Of a stretch of DNA of 64,000 bases, positions 10,735 through 22,044 are shown in pieces (position 1 is the first letter of the stretch; each line of letters opens with the position of its first letter). This stretch comes from Erythrophleum ivorense (lineage: Eukaryota; Streptophyta; Magnoliopsida; Fabales; Fabaceae). Where the stretch lies: contig JAIUCV010000083.1 of NCBI GenBank assembly GCA_026724425.1, positions 1,550,001 to 1,614,000 on the forward strand, read 5' to 3'. The position numbers and the translations under genes were made by a program. Below the pieces are notes generated by a model that saw nothing but the letters and a program-made list of their open reading frames with translations, was not told where the DNA came from and searched no databases.

Positions 10735-12075
10735 ATGGTTCTGGAATCAGTAATCAGAAAACAGAAGACAGGTAGATGCGTCATGCTCATCTGAATGTTC
10801 ATCGACTAAGGATTCTTTGGAAGAATCTGATGTTGGACTCCTTGACTCACAGAGTACATTAGTGGGACCATCACCAAACTACTTATCAACCCTACATTTC
10901 TCTGTTGCCTCTGCCCTCTGATGGAAACTGTAATCAGAATCTTGTTCAGCATAGTGAATCAGGAGGTTATGTAGACAATAATTTTGTGAGGAACGGTGAA
11001 AAGGTAGATACTTGTCGCCAGAAGAGTCAACTGAAGTATGTGAGGATGATAAATTAGGGGGCCTCTTTCTATTAAGTGATGACCCCTTACGAGGTTCTCA
11101 GTATGAATCCTGTGCTGAAATGTGATTTCTTGCGCAAGCATGGAAAACATAAACAGGAGGGAGCAGAAGAAATCATTGCCATGGTTTGATTTTTCAGCTG
11201 TGGATGATCCTTCCAAATCATGTCTTCCCAGGATTCCGTATTGGTTTTCACGTGGAATCTCATAGTTCTAAGACTGATAGAAAGAGAAATCGTCTTGCCA
11301 ACCAAGAATGTAGCATAAATAGGTTTGATGTTGAAGATCCTTAAGTTTCTGGCAGTCATTTGTCTCCGGGTTTAAAAGGTTGTTCCGAAGAAAAAAGACC
11401 AAATGCATCTGGTGGAAGTAGTGGGAGGGTATGCTTCTCAGATCAAATAACCCTGAAACTAGTGCATTTAGTGGTCGCAGACAGAGATCCTCTGGCACAT
11501 TTGAATTGCCACTAGATTTTGTTATAGACAAGTGACATACGGCTTCAGTACTAGTAGCTAGGTTTATTATTTGATATTTGGCGGTCAGATTCTTTTTAGG
11601 TTTTTTTTTTTCTCACTTTTCCCTTAACAAACAAAAGATAAAACTTTTTCAGGAAGCTAGCTATTAAGTTGCTAGAAGAAGGATGTGGCTTGCAAGAACA
11701 TCTTCTAGCTCTACGCAGATATCATTTTATGGAGATAGCAGATTGAGCAGATGTATTTGTAGTGTCCCTTTGGCATCATGTAAGTCTGCTTACAGTCTAT
11801 TATCATTGTGATGATTCTTTTTAACATCTCTCGATGGATTCCCAGAAATGGCTTGTTACAGAGGCAGATAAGAGAATTGCAGAAATCCAAGGGTTTCTAG
11901 AATCAGCAATTCAGAGATCATCATCATCATGTGAACGAGACATTTGTAAGGACATGTTACAAAAGACTAGGCACACTGCATCTGATCATTCGGTGGTTAA
12001 ACATATTGATGTAACTAAGGTAAATTCAAAAATGAAACCTTCAAACTCTGATAATTTTCTTATGAATCATTGAGC
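10735..12075 (+). pseudogene. Gamma-tubulin complex (Spc97/Spc98, GCP6-like) fragment, unit A
   Basis: Broken plus-strand frames resemble a plant gamma-tubulin complex component, a microtubule-nucleation subunit. At about 11653-11788 the frame reads LLEEGCGLQEHLLALRRYHF, then a stop where Trp is expected, then ADVFVVSLWHH and a GT donor. It continues after an AG at about 11847 with KWLVTEADKRIAEIQGFLES. Upstream, SDDPLRGSQYESCAEM is followed by a stop, then FLAQAWK. Stops, frameshifts and missing exons on both sides show a dead fragment. Assignment to GCP6 rather than another GCP is from memory of the plant protein and is moderate. Confidence 0.72.
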
Positions 12076-12238
12076 TAAGTATCAGTTATGCAAGATTAGG
12101 TATGGTGATCATATTTCTTCTGGCATTACCATTTATGAGAGTAACAGAAAGCATTGATATCAATCCATACAACTTATGTAAAAATTCGATGTCTTTTGAT
12201 AAACATTTGTATTGTTTCTTCATCACTGTGTGCTTGTG

Positions 12239-13250
12239 TTATACACAAATGCATTTTTCAGATTTTGGAGCCTTTTTCAAAAAATATAAATGTTTATCAA
12301 AAGAAGAACATATCAAATAGACTCTTTTAAAGGTTTTCTTCTCGGGATTGAAGAAGTCAACAAAGTAAAGCTTTGATTGGGAGTCGGACGACCACAACAC
12401 GATGTCACCTGTACTAGTCATTCCAACAAACCCTTTCCTGCTGCGTAAAGGAGGCAATTCGTAGGCCTGCTTGGACCATTTGTGATTTCCTTCATCTTTT
12501 AGAACACACAACACAAGTTCTGTATCATAATAATATTCTCCCTCACGTATACCTAATTTACCTTTGTAGTTGAACAAAGCCAAACCACCATGATAATAAG
12601 AATCATCATACTCTCCTTTCATGTCTTTATCTAAGTTAATAAAGCCAAATTTCTCAGACATAATGTTGAAGCAAACTACCACATAAGATTGTCCCAACTT
12701 AGCTCCGAATTTCATGTCTATATCTCGCCGTAAAATGAAACTGGCATTCGATCCTTCTCCACAAACGTTTTCCAAACTCCAATGTCAAAACCTGATGAGT
12801 ATCGTGTCCTTCACCACGTGACGAGATCACACACAATACTTTGAACTGTTTGCTGATCGGATATCGGATCATAGCCAAGACAGATTCTTGAAATCATAGC
12901 TTTCGCTTCTGTGTCGGGATTACTCTTAGCTTTCACTTCGGGTAAGGTTTTGTTTTTCAGAAGCAGTTTGGGTAAGGTTAGGAACGCTTCCGTGCCAGGG
13001 TTACAAACCACCAGCCCCTGTCTTTTATTATAACTATGAAGAAGGGCCAATCCACAGACTGTAAAACATTTGTGAGATGGAACATATATGGGAAAAGACG
13101 TATCATAACGTGTGGCTACAAGAGTAGAGTTATCATCTGGATTTTGAGGCTGAGGTGAAGAGTAGAATAATAACTTGCCATCAACAGCCCTTAAGGTCAA
13201 AAGGATCTGTGGACGAGTGGAAGAGTCACTACTTTCTGCAGGAAAGCTTC
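12239..13250 (-). pseudogene. F-box-associated domain gene, truncated and frameshifted, unit A
   Basis: The minus-strand frame at 13250-12811 gives STRPQILLTLRAVDGKLLFY, then SSPQPQNPDDNSTLVATRYD and VCNPGTEAFLTLPK, the typical beta-propeller-like F-box-associated region. A second frame (about 12775-12239) gives KFGFINLDKDMKGEYDD and WSSDSQSKLYFVDFFNPEKK. The two halves are separated by a frameshift near 12780-12811, and the N-terminal F-box motif that would bind Skp1 is absent. It is therefore a 5'-truncated pseudogene. Its 3' end faces the GCP6-like relic. Confidence 0.8.
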
Positions 13251-13805
13251 ATCTTCACCACCATAAGCTGGCTTTACATGCTCCCCTGTCATTGGACTAA
13301 CACTAACACTCAAAAGAGGTCTTTACACACATAAGATTACTATATTCACTCGATAAAAACCTTATGCTGTGTTTGGTCAGTGTCTACATAGAAATAGCAC
13401 ATATCTTCTACATACACATACTAATAACATACATTGGTTAAGAGAGTTAGTACTATGATCTCCTATGGAGTTTTGATGGAATTACATAAAGACCAATGAC
13501 AATTTTGAGCTTCGACGTTCTGCTATCAAGTGAAGAAAACCAATAAGCTTCTTTGCTTCAAAGCTCTTTAGGACTTTAAAGAGTGAAATTCTCTCGCATG
13601 TTTATCTTTTCTTGCTTTTGGATTCATAAACACTTTATGTTAAAACTGTTTTTAAGTTGTATATATTATAAAGGATTGAGCTTTCTTCCTCGTGGCATAT
13701 TGTGGGATTAAAAGTCGGTTTCTTTGTGAAGTTTTTTGGAGCGTATGACCTTGGTTTTGTAATGGTATTGTGTAAATTTGTGATCTTGATTTGAATAATT
13801 CATAC

Positions 13806-15362
13806 ATGTCATTGCAGTTCAAAGAGCTAGCTCAGGCATATGAAGTTCTTAGTGACCCGGAGAAGAGAGAGATTTACGACCAGTATGGAGAGGACGCACT
13901 CAAGGAAGGAATGGGTGGCCCAGGAGGTGGGCATGACCCATTCGATATCTTCTCATCTTTCTTTGGTGGTGGGAGCCCGTTTGGAGGTGAGTCTCTCTTT
14001 GGGCATTTCTCTACTCTCTCTGATTTTGAATCTTGATAATACAATCGAGAATTTTCTTTTGAATGTTTTTTTGTTTTGTTTTTGAATAGGTGGTAGCAGC
14101 CGGGGAAGGAGGCAGAGGCGTGGTGAAGATGTTGTTCATCCTTTGAAGGTTTCTCTTGAGGACGTGTACCTTGGAACTATGAAGAAGCTCTCACTTTCTA
14201 GGAACGCTCTCTGCTCAAAGTGTAACGGGTTAGTACGTTCTACTTCGCGCTCTCTGTGTATGTTTAATAACATTATATGAAGTGGCTTAAGTTTGACAAA
14301 ACGTGCTTGCATGAGATGCTTCTTACTTATTTATGTTTCATTAAATGCGAAAAAGATTCTTAATTTGTGTTTGTTATTGCAGAAAGGGTTCAAAATCTGG
14401 AGCGTCCCTGAAATGTGGTGGGTGTCAGGGTACAGGTATGAAGGTGACAATCAGGCAGCTGGGGCCTGGAATGATTCAGCAGATGCAGCATGCTTGTAAT
14501 GAATGCAGAGGCACTGGTGAGACGATCAGCGACAAGGACAGGTGTCCACAATGCAAAGGAGACAAGGTTATCCCCGAGAAGAAGGTGCTTGAAGTCAATG
14601 TGGAGAAGGGAATGCAACACAGTCAGAAGCTCACATTCGAAGGACAGGCAGATGAAGCGGTATCTATTCTCTCAGACATTATTGACTCTTAAAGCTTTGA
14701 CCCTGCTGTGTTGTTTCTTTCTCCAGACTTTGTAACCCCTTGTTTTATTGGAGCAGCCTGACACGGTCACTGGAGATATAGTGTTTGTCCTTCAGCAGAA
14801 AGAGCATCCAAAGTTCAAGAGAAAGGGAGAAGACCTCTTCGTGGAGCACACGATTTCTCTAACCGAGGCTCTTTGTGGTTTCCAGTTTGTCCTGACTCAC
14901 TTGGATGGCAGAAATCTTCTCATCAAATCTAATCCTGGCGAGGTCGTGAAACCTGGTACGTGTATTCAGACTCAATGTATCGACGTTTATGTCTCTCTTA
15001 TTTGATTACTCATCTCTTTGGTGTTTTTGTTAGATTCATACAAGGAAATAAGCGATGAAGGGATGCCGATATACCAGAGGCCATTCATGAAGGGTAAGCT
15101 CTACATCCAGTTCACGGTGGAGTTTCCGGACTCGCTGAGCCCTGACCAGACCAAAACAATTGAAGCTGTTCTGCCTAAGCCTTCGACAACTCAGCTGAGT
15201 GACATGGAGATAGACGAGTGCGAGGAGACTACGCTGCACGATGTCAACATGGAAGATGAGATGAGAAGGAAAGCACAAGCTCAAAGAGAGGCTTACGATG
15301 ATGACGAAGATGATGATGACCATCCCGGAGGCGCCCAGAGGGTGCAATGTGCCCAGCAGTAA
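13806..15362 (+). pseudogene. ATJ3: DnaJ/Hsp40 type I, copy B: exon 1 and promoter missing
   Basis: Exons 2-6 are 13818-13986, 14090-14228, 14383-14660, 14757-14955 and 15034-15362, all with good splice sites and an open frame. The copy lacks exon 1 and hence the HPD motif and most of the J domain. It keeps the G/F region, four zinc repeats, substrate-binding domains, acidic tail and the terminal CAQQ farnesylation signal. An ATG at 13806 in former intron sequence is in frame with exon 2 (reading MSLQFKELAQAYEV), so a J-less protein of about 380 residues is possible if something drives transcription. KEIS and YIQF replace KAIS and YIHF of copy A. Expression unknown. Confidence 0.85.
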
Positions 15363-15603
15363 GTAACCCCTTTAGAGGGAGACTTTGACCCACATGGGTT
15401 TGGCTTGCTTATTTTAAGTGTATTGGAGTCGTATGGAGTTTGGACAGTTTAGACTTTGCTCACTTCTGTCGAAATCCAACTTGTTCTTTTTCGTATTACA
15501 ATTGAGTTTTTTTTTTTTTAATATATTAAATTTGTAGTAATCATCTAATACATTCAAGAAGACAGTAGTACATGTCTTTCTAAATACATAAAGTTGTTAA
15601 AAA

Positions 15604-16944
15604 ATGGTTCTGGAATCAGTAATCAGAAAACAGAAGACAGGTAGATGCGTCATGCTCATCTGAATGTTCATCGACTAAGGATTCTTTGGAAGAATCTGAT
15701 GTTGGACTCCTTGACTCACAGAGTACATTAGTGGGACCATCACCAAACTACTTATCAACCCTACATTTCTCTGTTGCCTCTGCCCTCTGATGGAAACTGT
15801 AATCAGAATCTTGTTCAGCATAGTGAATCAGGAGGTTATGTAGACAATAATTTTGTGAGGAACGGTGAAAAGGTAGATACTTGTCGCCAGAAGAGTCAAC
15901 TGAAGTATGTGAGGATGATAAATTAGGGGGCCTCTTTCTATTAAGTGATGACCCCTTACGAGGTTCTCAGTATGAATCCTGTGCTGAAATGTGATTTCTT
16001 GCGCAAGCATGGAAAACATAAACAGGAGGGAGCAGAAGAAATCATTGCCATGGTTTGATTTTTCAGCTGTGGATGATCCTTCCAAACCATGTCTTCCCAG
16101 GATTCCGTATTGGTTTTCACGTGGAATCTCATAGTTCTAAGACTGATAGAAAGAGAAATCGTCTTGCCAACCAAGAATGTAGCATAAATAGGTTTGATGT
16201 TGAAGATCCTTAAGTTTCTGGCAGTCATTTGTCTCCGGGTTTAAAAGGTTGTTCCGAAGAAAAAAGACCAAATGCATCTGGTGGAAGTAGTGGGAGGGTA
16301 TGCTTCTCAGATCAAATAACCCTGAAACTAGTGCATTTAGTGGTCGCAGACAGAGATCCTCTGGCACATTTGAATTGCCACTAGATTTTGTTATAGACAA
16401 GTGACATACGGCTTCAGTACTAGTAGCTAGGTTTATTATTTGATATTTGGCGGTCAGATTCTTTTTAGGTTTTTTTTTTTCTCACTTTTCCCTTAACAAA
16501 CAAAAGATAAAACTTTTTCAGGAAGCTAGCTATTAAGTTGCTAGAAGAAGGATGTGGCTTGCAAGAACATCTTCTAGCTCTACGCAGATATCATTTTATG
16601 GAGATAGCAGATTGAGCAGATGTATTTGTAGTGTCCCTTTGGCATCATGTAAGTCTGCTTACAGTCTATTATCATTGTGATGATTCTTTTTAACATCTCT
16701 CGATGGATTCCCAGAAATGGCTTGTTACAGAGGCAGATAAGAGAATTGCAGAAATCCAAGGGTTTCTAGAATCAGCAATTCAGAGATCATCATCATCATG
16801 TGAACGAGACATTTGTAAGGACATGTTACAAAAGACTAGGCACACTGCATCTGATCATTCGGTGGTTAAACATATTGATGTAACTAAGGTAAATTCAAAA
16901 ATGAAACCTTCAAACTCTGATAATTTTCTTATGAATCATTGAGC
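15604..16944 (+). pseudogene. GCP6-like fragment, unit B
   Basis: This is a near-identical duplicate of the unit A relic, with the same stop in place of Trp before ADVFVVSLWHH. The gene was therefore already dead before the segment duplicated. Confidence 0.72.
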
Positions 16945-17107
16945 TAAGTATCAGTTATGCAAGATTAGGTATGGTGATCATATTTCTTCTGGCATTACCA
17001 TTTATGAGAGTAACAGAAAGCATTGATATCAATCCATACAACTTATGTAAAAATTCGATGTCTTTTGATAAACATTTGTATTGTTTCTTCATCACTGTGT
17101 GCTTGTG

Positions 17108-18119
17108 TTATACACAAATGCATTTTTCAGATTTTGGAGCCTTTTTCAAAAAATATAAATGTTTATCAAAAGAAGAACATATCAAATAGACTCTTTTAAA
17201 GGTTTTCTTCTCGGGATTGAAGAAGTCAACAAAGTAAAGCTTTGATTGGGAGTCGGACGACCACAACACGATGTCACCTGTACTAGTCATTCCAACAAAC
17301 CCTTTCCTGCTACGTAAAGGAGGCAATTCGTAGGCCTGCTTGGACCATTTGTGATTTCCTTCATCTTTTAGAACACACAACACAAGTTCTGTATCATAAT
17401 AATATTCTCCCTCACGTATACCTAATTTACCTTTGTAGTTGAACAAAGCCAAACCACCATGATAATAAGAATCATCATACTCTCCTTTCATGTCTTTATC
17501 TAAGTTAATAAAGCCAAATTTCTCAGACATAACGTTGAAGCAAACTACCACATAAGATTGTCCCAACTTAGCTCCGAATTTCATGTCTATATCTCGCCGT
17601 AAAATGAAACTGGCATTCGATCCTTCTCCACAAACGTTTTCCAGACTCCAATGTCAAAACCTGATGAGTATCGTGTCCTTCACCACGTGACGAGATCACA
17701 CACAATACTTTGAACTGTTTGCTGATCGGATATCGGATCATAGCCAAGACAGATTCTTGAAATCATAGCTTTCGCTTCTGTGTCGGGATTACTCTTAGCT
17801 TTCACTTCGGGTAAGGTTTTGTTTTTCAGAAGCAGTTTGGGTAAGGTTAGGAACGCTTCCGTGCCAGGGTTACAAACCACCAGCCCCTGTCTTTTATTAT
17901 AACTATGAAGAAGGGCCAATCCACAGACTGTAAAACATTTGTGAGATGGAACATATATGGGAAAAGACGTATCATAACGTGTGGCTACAAGAGTAGAGTT
18001 ATCATCTGGATTTTGAGGCTGAGGTGAAGAGTAGAATAATAACTTGCCATCAACAGCCCTTAAGGTCAAAAGGATCTGTGGACGAGTGGAAGAGTCACTA
18101 CTTTCTGCAGGAAAGCTTC
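17108..18119 (-). pseudogene. F-box-associated gene relic, unit B
   Basis: This is a duplicate of the unit A relic with the same frameshift and missing F-box. Only a few single-base differences are seen (for example near 17310, 17533 and 17643). Confidence 0.8.
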
Positions 18120-18525
18120 ATCTTCACCACCATAAGCTGGCTTTACATGCTCCCCTGTCATTGGACTAACACTAACACTCAAAAGAGGTCTTTACACACA
18201 TAAGATTACTATATTCACTCGATAAAAACCTTATGCTGTGTTTGGTCAGTGTCTACATAGAAATAGCACATATCTTCTACATACACATACTAATAACATA
18301 CATTGGTTAAGAGAGTTAGTACTATGATCTCCTATGGAGTTTTGATGGAATTACATAAAGCCATTTCCTCTCCGCCTGCACCTGAAAATTCAAAAACAGT
18401 CAGATTTATAGATAAACTCCTAATTTGTAAAAGCTAGGCTATGATGGTGACTCCTAAACTATATTTCACTACAGTTACCTTGTATGCATGAGTTTCTGGT
18501 TTTTTATAAGTTCCTCTGCTTTTGC

Positions 18526-19835
18526 TCATAACACCAGCTTGAATCCCTTTGATAGAAAATCATCCCTGAAGATATAACATAAAGATGTTTTGAACATATT
18601 GATACATTATATCAAGAAGACATCAAAATGACTAGAGACGATGAGCATAACAACCTCTTATTACTCTGCTGCATCATTTTATCTTCTCGAGCTCTACGCT
18701 CTTCCCGGCGTTTAACTTCATTAGGATCTCCTTTACATCCCAAAACAAGGCTACTCACAAGCAGCTCTGCGCTATACGAACTATCGCAATCCTTAATCCT
18801 AAGCGTTCTAAACCTCTTTCTCGCCAAATCAAACCACACGAGCTTCGCATTGTTTATCTCCAGCAAAATCTTCCTCCTATCCTTAGACCAAATCAGAGGC
18901 CTCATAAAGTCAAACGAATCAACACTCTTCGGCTTCGTCACCCTAAACAGCTTACTCCAAGACGCTTCAACATTATACTCCTTCATAACCCAAACATCAA
19001 CATAAGCAAACTCGTGGTTACACATCAAGCAAAGACGCCCATCTAACACACCTATATCGATATTCTCATGAGCAAGAACCTCCGGGAAACCAAGAATCTC
19101 GAATTCCTCAGAGGCAAGATCGAATCTTATAATCGTGTTGAACCCGATAAGTCCAGGCCTTCTCGGTAAAACCCAGTGAAGGCTATTGCTAGCCAAAACA
19201 CCATACCCACGGCGATACAAGAGATGGTAATAGAAGTAGAAGAGCAATTGAATCGCAGGAAGAACACGTTTGATCCTCTTCCACGAGTTCCTCTTTAAGC
19301 TGAACACTTTGATTTCATAAGGAAATCCTAAAACCAGCTCATCGGCTTTGCCTCCTTTACACTGAACCATCCTCACGATTTTGTAATCGTCGTTCACGGA
19401 ATCGTAACCAAATCCGTAAAACACATACCCGCGAGTCGTCGAACCTTCCGGGAAATCGACGATCTCCGCCGGTAACCGGTGGATTTGCCGAGTCGAGGGG
19501 TTGAATATCGCCATATCAGTCGGCGAATTCGATAAACCGATCAATCCGTTGCACGAGCCGAAAACCTCCGTTAGACCGCCGGCTTTCAGAGGATGCTCGA
19601 CGTCGGAGACTTTATCCGGTGCGTCGAGGTCCACAGTACAGAGGAGGCGAGGTCCTCGCAGCAAGATCATGAGGTGATCTCCGGTTTGGAGTGTGTGATT
19701 GAGATGCGATGCGATGAAATCGGGACTGTCGATTAGAGAGAAGAGAGGCTTCGAGAGGACGCGGAATCGGACTAGCGTGCTTGCTGGGAGACGGAGGAAT
19801 AAATCGGTGATGATATCCATCGGAATATTCGCCAT
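18526..19835 (-). CDS. CPR1/CPR30-like F-box protein, two exons
   Basis: The N-terminal F-box (IPMDIITDLFLRLPASTLVR) would bind Skp1 in an SCF ubiquitin ligase. The F-box-associated domain follows, with FGSCNGLIGLSNSPTD, IFNPSTRQIHRLP and GVLASNSLHWVLPRRPGLI. The first exon is 19835-18655. A GT donor there and an AG acceptor before 18565 give a second exon, 18565-18526, that ends in DDFLSKGFKLVL, the C-terminus I recall for Arabidopsis CPR1. This reading gives 406 residues; without splicing the frame would instead end at 18612. CPR1 targets NLR immune receptors for turnover; that role is inferred here from resemblance. No lesion is seen. Confidence 0.88.
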
Positions 19836-20470
19836 TTTTTCTTCTTCTTCTCGGAAACTACTCTCAGTATCGATTACAGATGGAGAGATAAGGTTTCAAA
19901 TCTCGGGAAACATATTTTTTTTTTTTTTTTCTCGAGAAAATGATGGAAAGAAAAAAATGTATCTGATAGTGGCTTACTGTTGTTAGAAAGACGCTTAGTA
20001 AACTGTTGAAACCTTATCTGATAGTGAACTGTAATAAACTGTTGTTAGAAAGACGCTTAATTGTTCAGCAATGAAGAATTAAGTCAATACGACGTTTATT
20101 ACAGTACTGTACTTTGAAAAAGAAATACAGTATTATGAAAATATCTGAATATGCAATATTCTTTTTTTTCTCAACACATATTTTTGCATAAGTATTTTTT
20201 AATGATATAATTTTCAAGTCGAAAATATCCATTTTATGTTGGGCCTATAGGCATACTTTTCGGCCTATACATGGCCCTAATGAGGTCCAATATGTGAATA
20301 CAAATTTTAGAATAATCGTTTTGAAAATGAAAAGAAGAAAGAAAAGATTAGGAGATAATTCTGTGTTCAAAAAGACGGCGATTTGTTCCGTTAATCGCTC
20401 TGAAAAACGGTCGACGGTGGATCTCCGATGCGATTAACCAAAATCGGTGGAGGCTTTTGGTCAAAGTCAA

Positions 20471-20779
20471 ATGCGCCGATGTCAACGTTTTTTTCACACA
20501 AAACGGGCTGTGATGAAGAAAATCGGCTTGGCCTCCCCACGGCGTCTCATGGTTGTTTCGTCTCCTCGAGGTGAAGAACGGAGGATACCCAGACGACCCT
20601 CCTCTGAATCTCCACCATCTAAGAAAATGAGATCAATAGACGAGATAATGGCGAAATTTGTGCCTGTCGTTGAGCATGAAGAAGACAACAGCTACGGCGA
20701 CGTCACCTGCGATCCCGAGAAAGAGACGATGAGCTTCTCTCTGCGACAATTTGATAAATTTTTAATTGGGCCTAATTGA
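20471..20779 (+). CDS. Small basic protein of unknown function (102 aa)
   Basis: An open frame starts at an ATG and is rich in Arg, Ser and Pro in its first half (SPRRLMVVSSPRG). An acidic second part follows (VEHEEDNSYGDV). I recognise no domain. It sits about 635 bp upstream of the divergent CPR1-like gene in relatively GC-richer DNA, with a poly-purine leader. The frame stays open if extended upstream to a GTG at 20447, but no earlier ATG is present. It could be a lineage-specific gene or chance. Confidence 0.35.
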   Translation: MRRCQRFFHTKRAVMKKIGLASPRRLMVVSSPRGEERRIPRRPSSESPPSKKMRSIDEIMAKFVPVVEHEEDNSYGDVTCDPEKETMSFSLRQFDKFLIGPN

Positions 20780-21220
20780 GCCTTTTAAGTTAATTAGTTT
20801 ATTAATGTTTTAAGTCCATGGCAAGTAGTATACGTAACAGCAAAACTAATCTTGGGAAAATAACAACATCTAATCTCTTTTGAAATATGATCATATTGAT
20901 TTAATATGTGTTATATATATAAAAATGTTTGAAAAATATATAAAATATGGTTAAAATTTCCTCCTCGATTAATTCCGTTTTTTTTAAATCGTTGTCCGAT
21001 TAACGATTTTTGGGTTACAGTACTGAGATATATAACAAAAAGAGTATGCGTAATTTGGAATTTTGGATGCGTAAAATTCAGAGTATATAGCAAACAACAA
21101 GAAGCCATTTTTTTCCAAATTATTAGAAAAAGAGTAAAATTAACATCGAAAACTAGCATTTATTTATCGTGGAACTAGTTTATTAGCATATTCTAAAAAA
21201 AAACAAGAGAAAATTTAAGA
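20780..21220. other. AT-rich spacer, nothing recognised
   Basis: No coding signal or repeat boundary is seen here. Confidence 0.5.
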
Positions 21221-21224
21221 AATA

Positions 21225-21535
21225 CATATTTTGGGGTATCAATTTTCAAAACTACACCTCTAGTGTGTTAATTTTCAAAACTGCATTTTTCCAAATTTAA
21301 ATATATAAATTTGGGTTCACTAATCATTGACTAGGGTTTAGATTTTGAGATTTAGGGTTTAGATTTAAAGGTGTTAGATTAGATTTGTTGGTTTGAGGTT
21401 TATATTTTAGGGTTTAGATTTGTTTTACTCAATGAAAAAAAGTGTAGTTTTGAAAATAGACACCTTAGAAATGTAGTTTTTGAAAATTTACACATAAAAA
21501 TGTTTAGTTTTGAAATTTATCTAAAAAAAACTAAC
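21225..21535. repeat. Foldback, MITE-like element
   Basis: The ends are imperfect inverted repeats. The left has tcaattttcaaaactacac and ttaattttcaaaactgca; the right has gtgtagttttgaaaatag and gtagtttttgaaaatttac. The centre holds repeated gggtttagattt motifs. This looks like a short non-autonomous foldback repeat of a kind common in Brassicaceae. Exact ends and target duplication are not clear. Confidence 0.6.
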
Positions 21536-22017
21536 ACCACTTCCATATATGTTCTTTGGAGTCCATTCAATTCAGTAGACAATAACTACCTCACTTAGCT
21601 CACTACTCTGTAAATGTTCAACCAAATTATGTTGAAGAATCAAAAGTTTATTTTTTATTTTTATCAACTAATTAATTAAAATTAAACTCTAAACAGATAA
21701 TACAAATAGTTAATTAGCTACAAAGGCGGAATTGTAAAACTACTAAAAGAGAGAATTATACACTTGTTTAGAAAGAGTATATGCAACTTGATTCTTTTCC
21801 TTGTTGATATATTCAAGAGAGCGTGGAAGTTTCATCATCCAATAACGTATATCAATTGTTCCAATCTCCTTGATATAATAGTTGAAGAATCAAAAGTTAT
21901 AGGTGTAATTGTACCAATTCGGTGTAGTACTTTATATCATACTTTGCAAAAACGCTGCTTTGTTTTTGTTTTCAAGTAATGCATCAAACTTTAACAAACA
22001 AAATAAGTTTTTATATA

Positions 22018-22041
22018 TTATTATTATTATTATTATTATTT
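22018..22041. repeat. (TTA)n microsatellite
   Basis: About eight consecutive TTA/ATT units lie in AT-rich intergenic DNA. Confidence 0.85.
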
Positions 22042-22044
22042 TAT

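Larger units (their letters stand above)
8612..13490. repeat. Tandem segmental duplication, unit A (about 4.88 kb)
   Basis: The unit starts inside ATJ3 intron 1 (gaccaatgacaattttgagc) and ends at ttacataaa, where unit B begins with the same intron sequence. Offset between units is 4879 bp, falling to 4869 after small indels. I see only about ten substitutions, so the event is recent. Contents are ATJ3 exons 2-6, GCP6-like relic and F-box relic. Confidence 0.95.
13491..18359. repeat. Tandem segmental duplication, unit B (about 4.87 kb)
   Basis: This is the second copy of 8612-13490, in direct orientation and directly abutting. The right boundary is ttacataaag, followed by unique 3' flank of the CPR1-like gene. 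It begins in ATJ3 intron 1, so exon 1 and the promoter were not copied. Confidence 0.95.

Noticed and set aside
11087..11531. Minus-strand frames across the GCP6-like relic
   Set aside because: They are antisense shadows. The plus strand carries recognisable protein blocks and splice sites.
21764..21979. 71-codon frame in AT-rich spacer
   Set aside because: No recognisable domain, no promoter context and codon use matching intergenic background.
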